Below, in pieces: positions 46,837 to 55,421 of a DNA stretch of 64,000 bases; within the stretch, counting starts at the first letter, position 1; every line of letters starts with the position of its first letter. The position numbers were made by a program, and so were the translations under genes. This DNA is from Alloalcanivorax marinus. Its GTDB lineage: Bacteria; Pseudomonadota; Gammaproteobacteria; Pseudomonadales; Alcanivoracaceae. The notes beneath the pieces were generated by a model that made no database searches, was not told the origin of the DNA, and saw nothing but the letters and a program-made list of their open reading frames with translations. The DNA lies in the NCBI RefSeq assembly GCF_016785095.1, contig NZ_JAEKJB010000006.1, forward strand, positions 1 through 64,000, read 5' to 3'.

Positions 46837-46870
46837 CTAGAACTCTTCTTTGGCTAGAACTCTTCCTTGG
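46837..46870. repeat. 17-bp tandem duplication at the bepA stop
   Basis: CTAGAACTCTTCTTTGG (46837-46853) is repeated with one change at 46854-46870. The second copy encodes the SKEEF-stop end of BepA; the first lies just beyond the stop, so slippage could extend neither gene. Confidence 0.85.
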
Positions 46871-48317
46871 AGAGCCGCTCCATTTCGTCCCGGCGGGCGC
46901 CCAGCTTGCTGCGCAGCGCGAACTGGTCGCCGGCTTCCTTGAGGGCGAAGTCCATCTGCCGCAGGGCCGGCTGGTCCTGGCCGCGCAGGAACAGCACCTC
47001 GGCCCGGGCCCGGTGGGCGCGGGCCTGGTCGCCGCCGTTGCCCCAGGCGTCCGCGGCCAGCGACCAGACGGCCGGGTCGTCGGGCCGCTTGAGCACCAGC
47101 GGTTCGAGCAGTGGCGCGGCTTTCTCCGGCCGCTTGGCGAGCAGGTAGGCCCGGCTCATCAGCATGGAGGTGGCGTAATCCCCGGGGTTGATGTCGAGCA
47201 GGTGCTCGCCGCGCTCGATCACCGCCGGGTAGCGTCCCTGGTCCATGTCCACTTCCATCAAGCCGAGCTGGTACCAGGGCTGGTAGCCGCCGCCGTCGTC
47301 CACCAGTGCCTGGAAGCGCTGCCGGGCCACGTCGTAGCGGTCGTCGCGCAGGGCGATCAGCGCCAGACCATAGCGGGCCGCCTGGGCCTGGATGCCGGCT
47401 CCTTTCTCCTGCTGGCCCTGAAAGTATTCCCGTGCCTTGTCGGTGTTTTCGAAGTAGCGGGCCTGGACGCGGGCGCGTACCAGTTGGAAGGGCAGGTTCG
47501 GTTTGCTGTCCGGGTGCGGTAGATTGCGCGCCCGGGCCCGGGAATCCGCCACCCGCTCCTCGGTGAGGGGGTGGGTGAGCAGGAACTCCGGGGGATCACC
47601 GGCGTAACGTTGCTGTTCGAGCATGCGCTCGAAGAAACGCGGCATGGCGGTGGGGTCCATGCCGGCGCGGGACAGGGTCTGCATGCCGACCCGGTCGGCC
47701 TCGTATTCATTCTGCCGCGAGTAGGCCAGTTGCGCCTGGATCGAGGCCGCCTGGGTGGCGGCCATGCCCGCCATGCCGGCGTCGCCGGCGCCGGCCACCG
47801 CCAGGGCGATGCTCGCCAGCATGGCGGCCAGCACCGCCGGGCCGCGCCGCTTGGAATCCATGTAGCGGCGGGTAAAGTGGCGCTGGCTGACGTGGGCGAT
47901 TTCGTGGGCCACCACGCTGGCCACCTCGTCCTCGCTGGCGGCGTTGAGGAACAGGCCGGCGTTGAGACCGATGACCCCGCCCGGTACCGCGAAGGCGTTG
48001 ATGGCCGGGCTGTTGATCACCACGATGGCCAGATTCGGTTCATTGAGATCGCTGAACGAGGCCAGCCGGTAGACCAGGTTCTCCACGTATTCCTGAACCA
48101 GGGCGTCTTCCATGATCGGCGTCTGGCCGCGCAGGTCGCGCAGCCAGGAGCGCCCCAGGCGGTGCTCCTGGTCCGCGGACAGGACCGCCACCGTGGGGTC
48201 GCCCAGCTCGGGGAGATCGTTGGTCTGGGCCCGGCCGGCGGCGGCCAGCAGGCACAACAGGCCAATGAACAGAAGGCGGACCGCGGTCAAAAGTGAACTC
48301 CTCTGAAGAATACGCAT
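46854..48317 (-). CDS. bepA: Periplasmic M48 metalloprotease / chaperone BepA (YfgC)
   Basis: This 487-residue secreted zinc protease has a signal peptide (about 1-30), an HEIAH motif at about 138-142 and the third ligand in NEYEADRVGM (about 204). It carries C-terminal TPR-like repeats (about 310-470). BepA degrades or assists stalled outer-membrane proteins such as LptD at the BAM complex. It matches P. aeruginosa PA1005 by context, and is divergent from the TusA-like gene by 40 bp. Confidence 0.93.
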   Translation of the reverse strand: MRILQRSSLLTAVRLLFIGLLCLLAAAGRAQTNDLPELGDPTVAVLSADQEHRLGRSWLRDLRGQTPIMEDALVQEYVENLVYRLASFSDLNEPNLAIVVINSPAINAFAVPGGVIGLNAGLFLNAASEDEVASVVAHEIAHVSQRHFTRRYMDSKRRGPAVLAAMLASIALAVAGAGDAGMAGMAATQAASIQAQLAYSRQNEYEADRVGMQTLSRAGMDPTAMPRFFERMLEQQRYAGDPPEFLLTHPLTEERVADSRARARNLPHPDSKPNLPFQLVRARVQARYFENTDKAREYFQGQQEKGAGIQAQAARYGLALIALRDDRYDVARQRFQALVDDGGGYQPWYQLGLMEVDMDQGRYPAVIERGEHLLDINPGDYATSMLMSRAYLLAKRPEKAAPLLEPLVLKRPDDPAVWSLAADAWGNGGDQARAHRARAEVLFLRGQDQPALRQMDFALKEAGDQFALRSKLGARRDEMERLSKEEF

Positions 48318-48357
48318 GGCTGCCCTATAATGACGGCCCCGGCGAAAGGATCACACC

Positions 48358-48597
48358 ATGGACACGACATTTTTGGATGCCCGCGGGCTCAATTGCCCGC
48401 TGCCGTTGCTCAAGACCCGCCAGGCACTGCGTGGTCTGGCGCCCGGCGCGCTACTGGAAGTGGCCGCCACGGATGCCGGCTCGGCCCGGGACATTCCCAA
48501 CTATCTCGGACAATCTCCTCATGAGCTGGTTCGCCGGGACGAAAACGAACAGGAATTCCGTTTCCTGATCCGCCGTGGCAAAGAGGAAAGCGACTGA
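48358..48597 (+). CDS. TusA-family sulfurtransferase (PA1006-like)
   Basis: This 79-residue TusA-fold protein has the CPxP motif LDARGLNCPLPLLKTRQAL (active Cys13). By synteny it corresponds to P. aeruginosa PA1006, reported to be needed for nitrate respiration through molybdenum cofactor metabolism, rather than to the TusA of tRNA thiolation. Its stop overlaps the perM-like start by one base (TGATG). Confidence 0.92.
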   Translation: MDTTFLDARGLNCPLPLLKTRQALRGLAPGALLEVAATDAGSARDIPNYLGQSPHELVRRDENEQEFRFLIRRGKEESD

Positions 48598-49676
48598 TGC
48601 TGGACGTGCTCAAGGGCTGGTTTCATACCTGGTTCTCCGACGAGGAGGCGGTTTATCTGCTGTTCGTGCTGCTGCTCGGTTTCGCCGTGGTGGTGTTGTT
48701 CGGCGGCATGCTGGCGCCGGTGCTTACCGCCCTGGTGCTGGCCTATCTGATGCAGGGGCTGGTGGCCCAACTCAACCGTCTGGGGCTGTCGTCGGGCTGG
48801 TCGGTGAACCTGGTGTTTCTGCTGTTTCTGGCCGCCCTGGTGGCGGTGCTGGTGGTGGTGATGCCGCTGGTGTGGCGCCAGACCGTGCTGCTGGTCCGTG
48901 ATCAGTTGCCCAATATCCTGCACAGTTCGGAGAACTGGCTGCGCGGCCTGCCGGAGCGTTATCCGGAGATGATCTCCATGGAGCAGGTCAACACCCTGGT
49001 CAACGTGACCCAGCGGGAGCTGGCCCAGTTCGGCCAATCGGTGCTGACCCTGTCGCTGTCGTCGATTCCCAGCCTGCTGGAGATCCTGGTGTTTCTGGTG
49101 CTGGTGCCGGTACTGGTGTTTTTCTTCCTCAAGGACCGGGCGGCGCTCACCGACTGGGCGTTGAGTTTCCTGCCGGCGCGGCGGCGAATCCTGTCCCACG
49201 TCTGGGAGGAGATGGACCAGCAGATCGCCAACTATGTGCGTGGCAAGGCGGTGGAAATCCTGCTGGTGGGTTGTGTCACCTTCCTGGCGTTTCTGGTGCT
49301 GGGGCTCAACTATACGGTGTTGCTGGCGGTGCTGGTGGGGTTGTCGGTGTTGATTCCCTATATCGGCGCGACCATCGTCACCCTGCCGGTGGCGGCGGTG
49401 GCCTATCTGCAATTTGGCTGGAGCGGCGACTTTGCCCTGGTGATGGTGGTCTACGGGGTGATTCAGTTCATCGATGGCAACATCCTGGTGCCATTGCTGT
49501 TTTCCGAGGCGGTCAATCTGCATCCGGTGGTGATCATTACCGCGATTCTGTTTTTTGGCGGGATCTGGGGGCTGTGGGGCGTGTTCTTCGCGATCCCCCT
49601 GGCGACCCTGCTGAAGGCGGTGATCAACGCCTGGCCCCGTCGTCAGGGTCGTCCCGAGCAAATACCCGAGAGCTGA
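48597..49676 (+). CDS. perM: AI-2E/PerM-family membrane protein
   Basis: This 359-residue polytopic protein belongs to the AI-2 exporter (TqsA/PerM) superfamily. It has N-terminal helices (YLLFVLLLGFAVVVLFGGMLAPVLTALVLAYLMQGL), a long amphipathic middle, then FFLKDR, a VGCVTFLAFLVLGLNYTVLLAVLVGLSVLIPYIGATIVTLPV core and an LFFGGIWGLWGVFFAIPLATLLKAV end. The transported substrate is unknown. It is co-transcribed with the TusA-like gene and followed by stem-loop copy 5. Confidence 0.9.
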   Translation: MLDVLKGWFHTWFSDEEAVYLLFVLLLGFAVVVLFGGMLAPVLTALVLAYLMQGLVAQLNRLGLSSGWSVNLVFLLFLAALVAVLVVVMPLVWRQTVLLVRDQLPNILHSSENWLRGLPERYPEMISMEQVNTLVNVTQRELAQFGQSVLTLSLSSIPSLLEILVFLVLVPVLVFFFLKDRAALTDWALSFLPARRRILSHVWEEMDQQIANYVRGKAVEILLVGCVTFLAFLVLGLNYTVLLAVLVGLSVLIPYIGATIVTLPVAAVAYLQFGWSGDFALVMVVYGVIQFIDGNILVPLLFSEAVNLHPVVIITAILFFGGIWGLWGVFFAIPLATLLKAVINAWPRRQGRPEQIPES

Positions 49677-49715
49677 TTGTTCTCTTTGGCTGGCGCCGGG
49701 CCCTCCAGCAGGGAC

Positions 49716-49905
49716 GCGTCTCGGTGTGGCCCCCTTTCCGGGAACGCCGTGAACCCCCGCAAGCGGGTCCGGCCACCCATCACAGATGGGCGGCGTTCGG
49801 CGGCGCGCGAAGCAATGCTTCGCAACACGCTTGCCTCACCCCTGGGGGCTCCCGGTTTGACATCCTGTCAAACAGGGTCCCGGAAAGGGGGCCACACCGA
49901 GATGC
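49716..49905. repeat. Long stem-loop element, copy 5 (28-bp arms, loop with 81-bp insertion)
   Basis: Bases 49716-49743 pair with 49878-49905 with one mismatch (27 of 28). The loop is 134 nt. Its two ends match the copy-3 loop (ACGCCGTGAACCC on the left, GGGGGCTCCCGGTTTGACA-TCCTGTCAAACAGGG on the right), so it is a standard 53-nt loop with 81 extra bases that contain their own small hairpins. It fills the 303-bp gap between the convergent perM and bcp genes. Confidence 0.85.
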
Positions 49906-49979
49906 TTCGAGGTGGCGTCCCGGGCGGCTTTGTAGGGTGGCGTTGGTGGTTGAAGGTCGCTCCCACGCGCGGGCGTGGC

Positions 49980-50444
49980 TCAGAGGCCGTGGACGGCTTC
50001 CAGCACTTCCTCGGCGTGGCCCTTGACCTTCACCTTGCGCCAGATTTCGCGCACCACGCCTTCCTGGTCGATCAGGAAGGTGCTGCGCTCGATGCCCTCG
50101 AATTCGCGGCCATACATCTTCTTGAGCTTGATCACGTCGAACAGCCGGCACACGGTTTCGTCCTCGTCGCTGATCAGCTCGAACGGGAATTCCTGCTTGG
50201 CCTTGAAGTTTTCGTGGCGGCGCAGGGAGTCCTTGGAGACGCCGAGGATCTCGCAGCCTTCTTCCTGGAAGTTGGGGTAGAGGTCGCGGAAATTCTGGCC
50301 CTCGGTGGTGCAACCCGGAGTGCTGTCCTTGGGGTAGAAATACAGCACTACCTTGCGGCCGCGCAGTTCGGACAGGGTAACGGTGGTGTCGCCGGTGGCC
50401 GGCGCGGTGAAGTCCGGGGCCGGCTGGCCCGTTTTGATGGTCAT
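49980..50444 (-). CDS. bcp: Thiol peroxidase Bcp / PrxQ
   Basis: This 154-residue peroxiredoxin has peroxidatic Cys45 in DSTPGCTTEGQNF. The position of the common PrxQ resolving Cys (residue 50) is Gln. Two further cysteines (about 64 and 99) exist, so it is either 1-Cys in mechanism or uses another resolving residue. The start at 50444 matches the family (MTIKTGQPAPDF). It is divergent from dapA. Confidence 0.93.
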   Translation of the reverse strand: MTIKTGQPAPDFTAPATGDTTVTLSELRGRKVVLYFYPKDSTPGCTTEGQNFRDLYPNFQEEGCEILGVSKDSLRRHENFKAKQEFPFELISDEDETVCRLFDVIKLKKMYGREFEGIERSTFLIDQEGVVREIWRKVKVKGHAEEVLEAVHGL

Positions 50445-50622
50445 CGATGAATCCTTGTTCACGGCTCGGTCGGGGCGGGGATTATCGCCGCGGGGTCGGG
50501 GAGGCGTCCAGGCCGGCAAGGCGCGAATCAGCCCGCCGGAGGCGCCGGTGGGCCGGTAGAGGTTCCCTTGCCCCCGGCGCCGGGTTTACCATAGCGCCCT
50601 TTGCACGCAGAGAGATAACGGC

Positions 50623-51504
50623 ATGATTCGTGGCAGCATCGTGGCTCTGGTCACCCCCATGCGCGAGGACGGTTCCGTGGACTGGGAACGCCTGCGCGCG
50701 CTGGTGAACTGGCATGTGGAGCAAGGCACCCACGGGATCGTGGCGGTGGGCACCACCGGTGAATCCGCTACCCTGGGTTTCGAGGAACACGACAGCGTGA
50801 TCCGTGAGGTGGTGGCGATCGCCGATAAACGCATTCCGGTGATCGCCGGTACCGGCGCCAACAGTACCGAGGAAGCAATTCGCCTCACCCGCGACGCCAA
50901 GCGCGACGGCGCCGATGCCTGTCTGCTGGTCACGCCGTACTACAACAAGCCGCCCCAGGAAGGCCTCTACCAGCACTTTCTGAAGGTGGCCCGGGCGGTG
51001 GATATTCCGCAGATTCTCTACAACGTGCCCGGTCGCACCGCTTGCGATCTGTTGCCCGAGACCGTGGAGCGCCTCAGCAAGGTGCCGAACATCGTCGGCA
51101 TCAAGGAAGCCACCGGCAATCTGGAGCGGGCACGGGAAATCCGCGAGCGCTGCGGCGACGACTTCCTGATCTACTCCGGTGACGATGCCACCGCCCTGGA
51201 ACTGATGCTGGGTGGCGGCGATGGCGATATCTCGGTGACCGCCAACGTGGCGCCGGCCAAGATGGCGGCCATGTGCCAGGCGGCTCTGGACGGCGATGTG
51301 GAGAAGGCCCGTGAACTGAATGCGGAACTTGAACCCCTGCATCGTGATCTGTTCATCGAGCCCAGCCCCATTCCCACGAAGTGGGCGCTGTACGAAATGG
51401 GCCTGATCGACAATGGTATCCGGCTGCCGCTGGTGCCGTTGTCCAAGGCCGCCCAGCCGCGGCTGCGCGAAACGCTGCGTGGCTGTGGACTTCTGGAGGG
51501 ATAA
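50623..51504 (+). CDS. dapA: 4-hydroxy-tetrahydrodipicolinate synthase
   Basis: This 293-residue TIM-barrel aldolase condenses pyruvate and aspartate semialdehyde in lysine/diaminopimelate synthesis. It has GTTGESATL near residue 45, the YNVPGRT tyrosine loop and the Schiff-base Lys in IVGIKEATGN (about 161). The stop overlaps the bamC start by one base (TAATG). The pairing dapA-bamC is conserved in gammaproteobacteria. Confidence 0.97.
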   Translation: MIRGSIVALVTPMREDGSVDWERLRALVNWHVEQGTHGIVAVGTTGESATLGFEEHDSVIREVVAIADKRIPVIAGTGANSTEEAIRLTRDAKRDGADACLLVTPYYNKPPQEGLYQHFLKVARAVDIPQILYNVPGRTACDLLPETVERLSKVPNIVGIKEATGNLERAREIRERCGDDFLIYSGDDATALELMLGGGDGDISVTANVAPAKMAAMCQAALDGDVEKARELNAELEPLHRDLFIEPSPIPTKWALYEMGLIDNGIRLPLVPLSKAAQPRLRETLRGCGLLEG

Positions 51505-52121
51505 TGCATCGCAGTATTGCTGTATTCGCCGCCGCCCTGGCCCTGACCGGCTGCGGCCTGCTCCCCGACAACAGCCTGCGCTATCGCGAGGCCAAGGTCC
51601 TGGAGCCGATGACCCCGCCCGATGACATGGTGTTCATCGGCGAGGAACCACTCTACGCGGTGCCGGAAATGGACCGCCGCCTGACCGGTGAAGAGGAGGG
51701 CGAGAAGGGCTTCAAGGCACCACGCCCGCCGCAACTGGTGGCCGCCGCCCCGGACGCCGGCGACGAGGACGACGCCGAGGCGCCGGCCCCGCCGCCGGGC
51801 CAGCAGGGTCGGCCGGTGCTGGGCAAGGACGGCAGTGGTTATCCGATCATCATGATGCCGACCAGCTTCGCCTGGGCCTGGGAACGGGTCGGCCAGGCGC
51901 TTACCCAGACCGACCTGCGTGTTACCGACCGCAACCGGGATCAGGGCGTGTTTTTCCTGACCGCGCCGGAGCGCTACCAGCTCCAGCCGCCGCAGGCTCA
52001 GCTCAAGCTCAGCCATACCACCAACGGTATCCAGGTGGCGGTGCTGAACGGCGAAGGCACGGCGTTGGCGGCCAAGGACTCCGGCCTGGCGATTCTGGAA
52101 AGCATTCACGACGAACTGTAA
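51504..52121 (+). CDS. bamC: Outer-membrane assembly lipoprotein BamC (short form)
   Basis: This 205-residue lipoprotein has a signal and lipobox LALTGCGLLP (Cys17) and an unstructured segment that contacts BamD in known structures (YREAKVLEPMTPPDDM). An acidic/Pro-rich linker and one helix-grip domain (WERVGQALTQTDLRVTDRNRDQGVFFL...) follow. E. coli BamC (344) has two such domains, so this one appears to lack the C-terminal one. Identity rests on position after dapA plus the N-terminal pattern. Confidence 0.82.
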   Translation: MHRSIAVFAAALALTGCGLLPDNSLRYREAKVLEPMTPPDDMVFIGEEPLYAVPEMDRRLTGEEEGEKGFKAPRPPQLVAAAPDAGDEDDAEAPAPPPGQQGRPVLGKDGSGYPIIMMPTSFAWAWERVGQALTQTDLRVTDRNRDQGVFFLTAPERYQLQPPQAQLKLSHTTNGIQVAVLNGEGTALAAKDSGLAILESIHDEL

Positions 52122-52145
52122 GCGCGCCGCGACGGAGGGCGGGTA

Positions 52146-52919
52146 TTGCGACTGGCATCCCTGGGCAGTGGCAGTAAAGGCAACGGCACCCTGGTGCGCG
52201 CCGGCGATACCCTGGTTCTGGTGGACTGTGGCTTCACGCTGCGCGAAACCACCCAGCGGCTGGCCAGCCTGGGCCTGGCTCCGGAGGATCTGAGCGCGGT
52301 GCTGATCACCCATGAACACGGTGATCATGTGCGTGGCGCCGGGGCCCTGGCCCGCAAGCACGGCACACCGCTGTACAGCACCTTTGGCACCGCCCGGGCG
52401 GTGTCCGGCAAGGCGGCCGGATTCCACGGCGCCGATTGGCGCGAGGTGCGGCCCGGGCGGGGGTTCCCGCTGGCGGACCTGATGGTGACGCCGGTGACCG
52501 TGCCCCACGACGCCCTGGAACCCTGCCAGTACCGGTTTGGCTGGCGAGGCCGTGAGCTGGGCGTGCTCACCGACCTGGGTTCGGTGACCCCCCACGTGGT
52601 GGCGGCCTACCAGGACTGCGACGCCCTGGTGCTGGAGTGCAACCATGAACCGGAGCTGCTCGCCGCCGGTCCCTATCCGGCCTCGCTGAAGCGGCGCGTG
52701 GGCGGCAATCTGGGGCATCTGAGCAATCAACAGGCGGCGACGCTGCTGGCGCAATGCAATCTGGACCGCCTGCAGCATCTCGTGCTTTCTCATCTGAGCG
52801 AGCAGAATAATACTCCGGCGCACGCCCTTGATCAGGTGCACCGGGTCATGGACATCGGGCAGGAACGAATCCGCGTCGCCAGCCAGCGGCACGGCTTCGA
52901 CTGGCTGGAGATTCACTGA
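52146..52919 (+). CDS. MBL-fold metallo-hydrolase (PA1012/YycJ-like)
   Basis: This 257-residue metallo-beta-lactamase-fold protein has [25 protein letters not shown] at the start and the metal motif THEHGDHV (55-62). Later ligands are [14 protein letters not shown], and LSHLSEQNN. It resembles YycJ/WalJ-like nucleases or hydrolases. Start is TTG 52146, with GGAGGGCGGG upstream. It sits between bamC and purC, as in Pseudomonas. Confidence 0.88.
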   Translation: MRLASLGSGSKGNGTLVRAGDTLVLVDCGFTLRETTQRLASLGLAPEDLSAVLITHEHGDHVRGAGALARKHGTPLYSTFGTARAVSGKAAGFHGADWREVRPGRGFPLADLMVTPVTVPHDALEPCQYRFGWRGRELGVLTDLGSVTPHVVAAYQDCDALVLECNHEPELLAAGPYPASLKRRVGGNLGHLSNQQAATLLAQCNLDRLQHLVLSHLSEQNNTPAHALDQVHRVMDIGQERIRVASQRHGFDWLEIH

Positions 52920-52981
52920 GGCGCCCGCCGGCGCCCGGATCAGCGACACCACACTCAGCGACACCACAATACGGGTATTTC

Positions 52982-53698
52982 ATGGAAAAGCGCGACGAAC
53001 TCTACGCGGGCAAGGCCAAGTCCGTTTTCACCACCGACGATCCGGACCGGCTGGTGATCGTCTTCCGCGACGACACCTCCGCCTTCGACGGCAAGAAAAA
53101 GGAGGCGCTGGATCGCAAGGGCGCGGTGAACAACCAGTTCAACGCCGCCATCATGGAGAAACTGCAGGCCGCCGGCATCCCCACCCATTTCGAGAAGCGG
53201 CTGTCCAGCAATGAATCCCTGGTCAAGAAGCTGGAGATGATTCCGGTGGAGTGCGTGGTGCGCAATATCGCCGCCGGTTCCATCGTGCGTCGCCTGGGCG
53301 TGGAGGAGGGCAAGGCGCTGAATCCGCCCACCTTCGAGATGTTCCTCAAGGACGATGCCCTCGGCGACCCGATGATCAACGAATACCACGTGCGCAGTTT
53401 CGGCTGGGCCACGGATGAGCAGATCGCCACCATGAAGGACCTGACCTTCAAGGTGAACGACGTGCTCAAGAAGCTGTTCCTGGACGGCGACATGCTGCTG
53501 GTGGACTACAAGCTGGAGTTTGGCCTGTTCCACGGCGAGGTGGTGCTCGGCGACGAGTTTTCCCCGGACGGCTGCCGGCTGTGGGACAAGGACACCCGCG
53601 AGAAGATGGACAAGGACCGCTTCCGTCAGGATCTGGGCGGTGTCATCGAGGCCTACGAGGAAGTGGGCCGCCGCCTGGGCATCACCTTCGAGCACTGA
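52982..53698 (+). CDS. purC: Phosphoribosylaminoimidazole-succinocarboxamide synthase (SAICAR synthase)
   Basis: This 238-residue ATP-dependent purine enzyme starts [16 protein letters not shown] and carries [39 protein letters not shown] and [13 protein letters not shown]. Length equals that of E. coli PurC (237). It closes the bcp-dapA-bamC-purC conserved block. Confidence 0.97.
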   Translation: MEKRDELYAGKAKSVFTTDDPDRLVIVFRDDTSAFDGKKKEALDRKGAVNNQFNAAIMEKLQAAGIPTHFEKRLSSNESLVKKLEMIPVECVVRNIAAGSIVRRLGVEEGKALNPPTFEMFLKDDALGDPMINEYHVRSFGWATDEQIATMKDLTFKVNDVLKKLFLDGDMLLVDYKLEFGLFHGEVVLGDEFSPDGCRLWDKDTREKMDKDRFRQDLGGVIEAYEEVGRRLGITFEH

Positions 53699-53785
53699 AG
53701 CCGCCGGTCGGCACGGGCTGGCCAAAGCGGCGGTTTTCCGGGAGGCTGTGGGAAAACAACAACCACGGCCGATCGGAGAATCGCC

Positions 53786-54973
53786 ATGTTCCGCATCCGC
53801 ACCCATAACCGGATCGCCCTGCGCGGTCTGGAGCGCTTCCCCCGCGACCGCTTCGAGGTCGCCAGCGAGCTGTCCGATCCGGACGCCATTCTGCTGCGCA
53901 GTCACCCCCTGGACGCCGACGGCCTGCCCGTCACGGTGAAGGCGGTGGCGCGTGCCGGCGCCGGCGTCAACAACATCGATGTGGGCCAGTGCAGTGATCG
54001 GGGCATTCCGGTGTTCAACACCCCGGGGGCCAATGCCAACGCGGTCAAGGAGCTGGTGCTGGCCGGTTTGCTGCTGGCCTCGCGGCACCTGCGCCAGGGC
54101 ATGGACTGGGTGGCGGGCTTGAGTGCCACCGACGAGGCCGATCTGCACCGTCAGGTGGAGGCCGGCAAGAAACACTTCCTGGGCCGTGAATTGCAGGGCC
54201 GTACCCTGGGCGTGGTGGGGCTCGGCGCCATCGGCTCGCGGGTGGCGCGCACCGCTCTGGATCTGGGCATGCAGGTGCTCGGCTACGATCCGGCGCTGAG
54301 TGTCGATGCGGCCTGGCGGTTGCCCAGCCAGGTGCGGCCCATGGCCAGCCTGGAAGCGCTGCTGGCGCGGGCCGATTACGTCACCCTGCACCTGCCGCTG
54401 CTGGACGCCACCCGGGATTTGATCGGTGCTCAACAACTGGCGGTGATGAACCCGGACGCGGTGCTGTTGAATTTCGCCCGCCAGGGCATCGTCGACGACC
54501 GCGCGGTGGCCGCGGCCCTGGGCGCGGAGCAACTGCGCGGCTTCGTCACCGACTTCCCGAGCCTGGCCCTGAGCGGTGTGCCCGGGGTGCTGGCCCTGCC
54601 GCACCTGGGTGCCAGCACCGGTGAATCCGAGGAGAACTGCGCCATGATGGCCGCCGATGCCCTGGTGGATTTCCTGGAAAACGGCAACATCCGTCACTCG
54701 GTGAATTTTCCGGACCTGATACTGGAGCCGGGCCCGGGCGCGCGGTTGGCGGTGACCAACCGCAACGTGCCGCGCATGCTCGGGCCGGTGCTCTCGGAAC
54801 TGGCCGAGGCCAACCTCAACGTGCTCGACATGCTCAACAAGAGCCGCGACGACCTGGCCTACAATCTGCTGGACCTGGCACAGCAGCCGGAACCGGCGGT
54901 GCTGGAGCGGATCGCCGCCCTGCAGGGGGTGATCAATGTGCGCCTGGTGCGCGGGCTTCCCGCGGACGGCTGA
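53786..54973 (+). CDS. serA: D-3-phosphoglycerate dehydrogenase
   Basis: This 395-residue 2-hydroxyacid dehydrogenase catalyses the first step of serine synthesis. It shows AVARAGAGVNNID (substrate loop), NAD site LGVVGLGAIGSRVARTALDLG, NFARQGIVDD, the catalytic LPHLGASTGESEENC histidine, and a C-terminal ACT-type domain (RMLGPVLSELAEANLNVLDMLNKSRDDLAYNLLDL). ACT-type regulation by serine is possible. Its N-terminal part is shorter than in E. coli SerA (410). Confidence 0.9.
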   Translation: MFRIRTHNRIALRGLERFPRDRFEVASELSDPDAILLRSHPLDADGLPVTVKAVARAGAGVNNIDVGQCSDRGIPVFNTPGANANAVKELVLAGLLLASRHLRQGMDWVAGLSATDEADLHRQVEAGKKHFLGRELQGRTLGVVGLGAIGSRVARTALDLGMQVLGYDPALSVDAAWRLPSQVRPMASLEALLARADYVTLHLPLLDATRDLIGAQQLAVMNPDAVLLNFARQGIVDDRAVAAALGAEQLRGFVTDFPSLALSGVPGVLALPHLGASTGESEENCAMMAADALVDFLENGNIRHSVNFPDLILEPGPGARLAVTNRNVPRMLGPVLSELAEANLNVLDMLNKSRDDLAYNLLDLAQQPEPAVLERIAALQGVINVRLVRGLPADG

Positions 54974-55017
54974 GCCGGCCCCCGAACGGTGCATGAAGCG
55001 CACCAAGGGTCAAGAGT

Positions 55018-55045
55018 TTTGCACAGTGAATGTGCACTTTTCATT
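55018..55045 (+). terminator. Possible terminator downstream of serA
   Basis: TGCACA-GTGAA-TGTGCA is a 6-bp stem followed by CTTTTCATTTC, a loose T-rich tail. It is 45 bp after the serA stop, at the left edge of an AT-rich gap. Confidence 0.45.
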
Positions 55046-55192
55046 TCACTTTTAGCTAGTCGACGTAACCGATTGATTTTTCCTGGACAATATTTTAAGT
55101 CGTTGATTTTATTGACTTTTAACAGGGTGGATATTTTTTCGTCATTTAGGGGTCATCGCCGTCATCTCGGGGGCTCGACGGATTTCCTGACA

Positions 55193-55234
55193 GAAAGTTC
55201 ACAGACTTATCCACAGATTCTGTGAGTAACTTTC
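55193..55234. other. DnaA-box in the loop of an imperfect inverted repeat
   Basis: TTATCCACA (55207-55215), a perfect DnaA-box consensus, lies in the 13-nt gap between GAAAGTTCACAGA (55193-55205) and TCTGTGAGTAACTTTC (55219-55234), which pair with a 3-nt bulge. The whole gap 54974-55256 (283 bp) between the convergent serA and DUF2474 genes is much AT-richer than the rest of the window from about 55037 on. No gene was seen in it. Confidence 0.6.
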
Positions 55235-55256
55235 CCTGAAGCTTGTCAGCTTGTCG

Positions 55257-55406
55257 CTAGGTGGTCTGTAAGCCGATCGCGTTCATCAGCAGGCGCATGG
55301 CCCCGGCGGCAAGGGCCAGGGTCAACACGCTGGCACTCCAGATCAGCAACAGCCAGCCTAGCCGACGCAGCCGGGAAGGGGGTGGGGTGCTCGTCGGTTG
55401 CCGCAT
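55257..55406 (-). CDS. DUF2474 small membrane protein of the CioAB oxidase
   Basis: This 49-residue protein starts MRQPTSTPPPSRLRRLGWLL and has one membrane helix (about 17-36, WLLLIWSASVLTLALAAGAM), then RLLMNAIGL. The basic-WL-IW-S pattern and the position directly after cioB fit DUF2474, a small partner of cyanide-insensitive bd-type oxidases, equivalent in place to CydX. GGAGG sits 6-7 bases before the ATG. It lies 15 bp downstream of cioB. Confidence 0.85.
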   Translation of the reverse strand: MRQPTSTPPPSRLRRLGWLLLIWSASVLTLALAAGAMRLLMNAIGLQTT

Positions 55407-55421
55407 GGCCTTCTCCTCCCA

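Noticed and set aside
55207..55215. Replication origin
   Set aside because: Only one DnaA box is visible and no dnaA, dnaN or gidA genes are near; recorded as a possible DnaA-binding site only.
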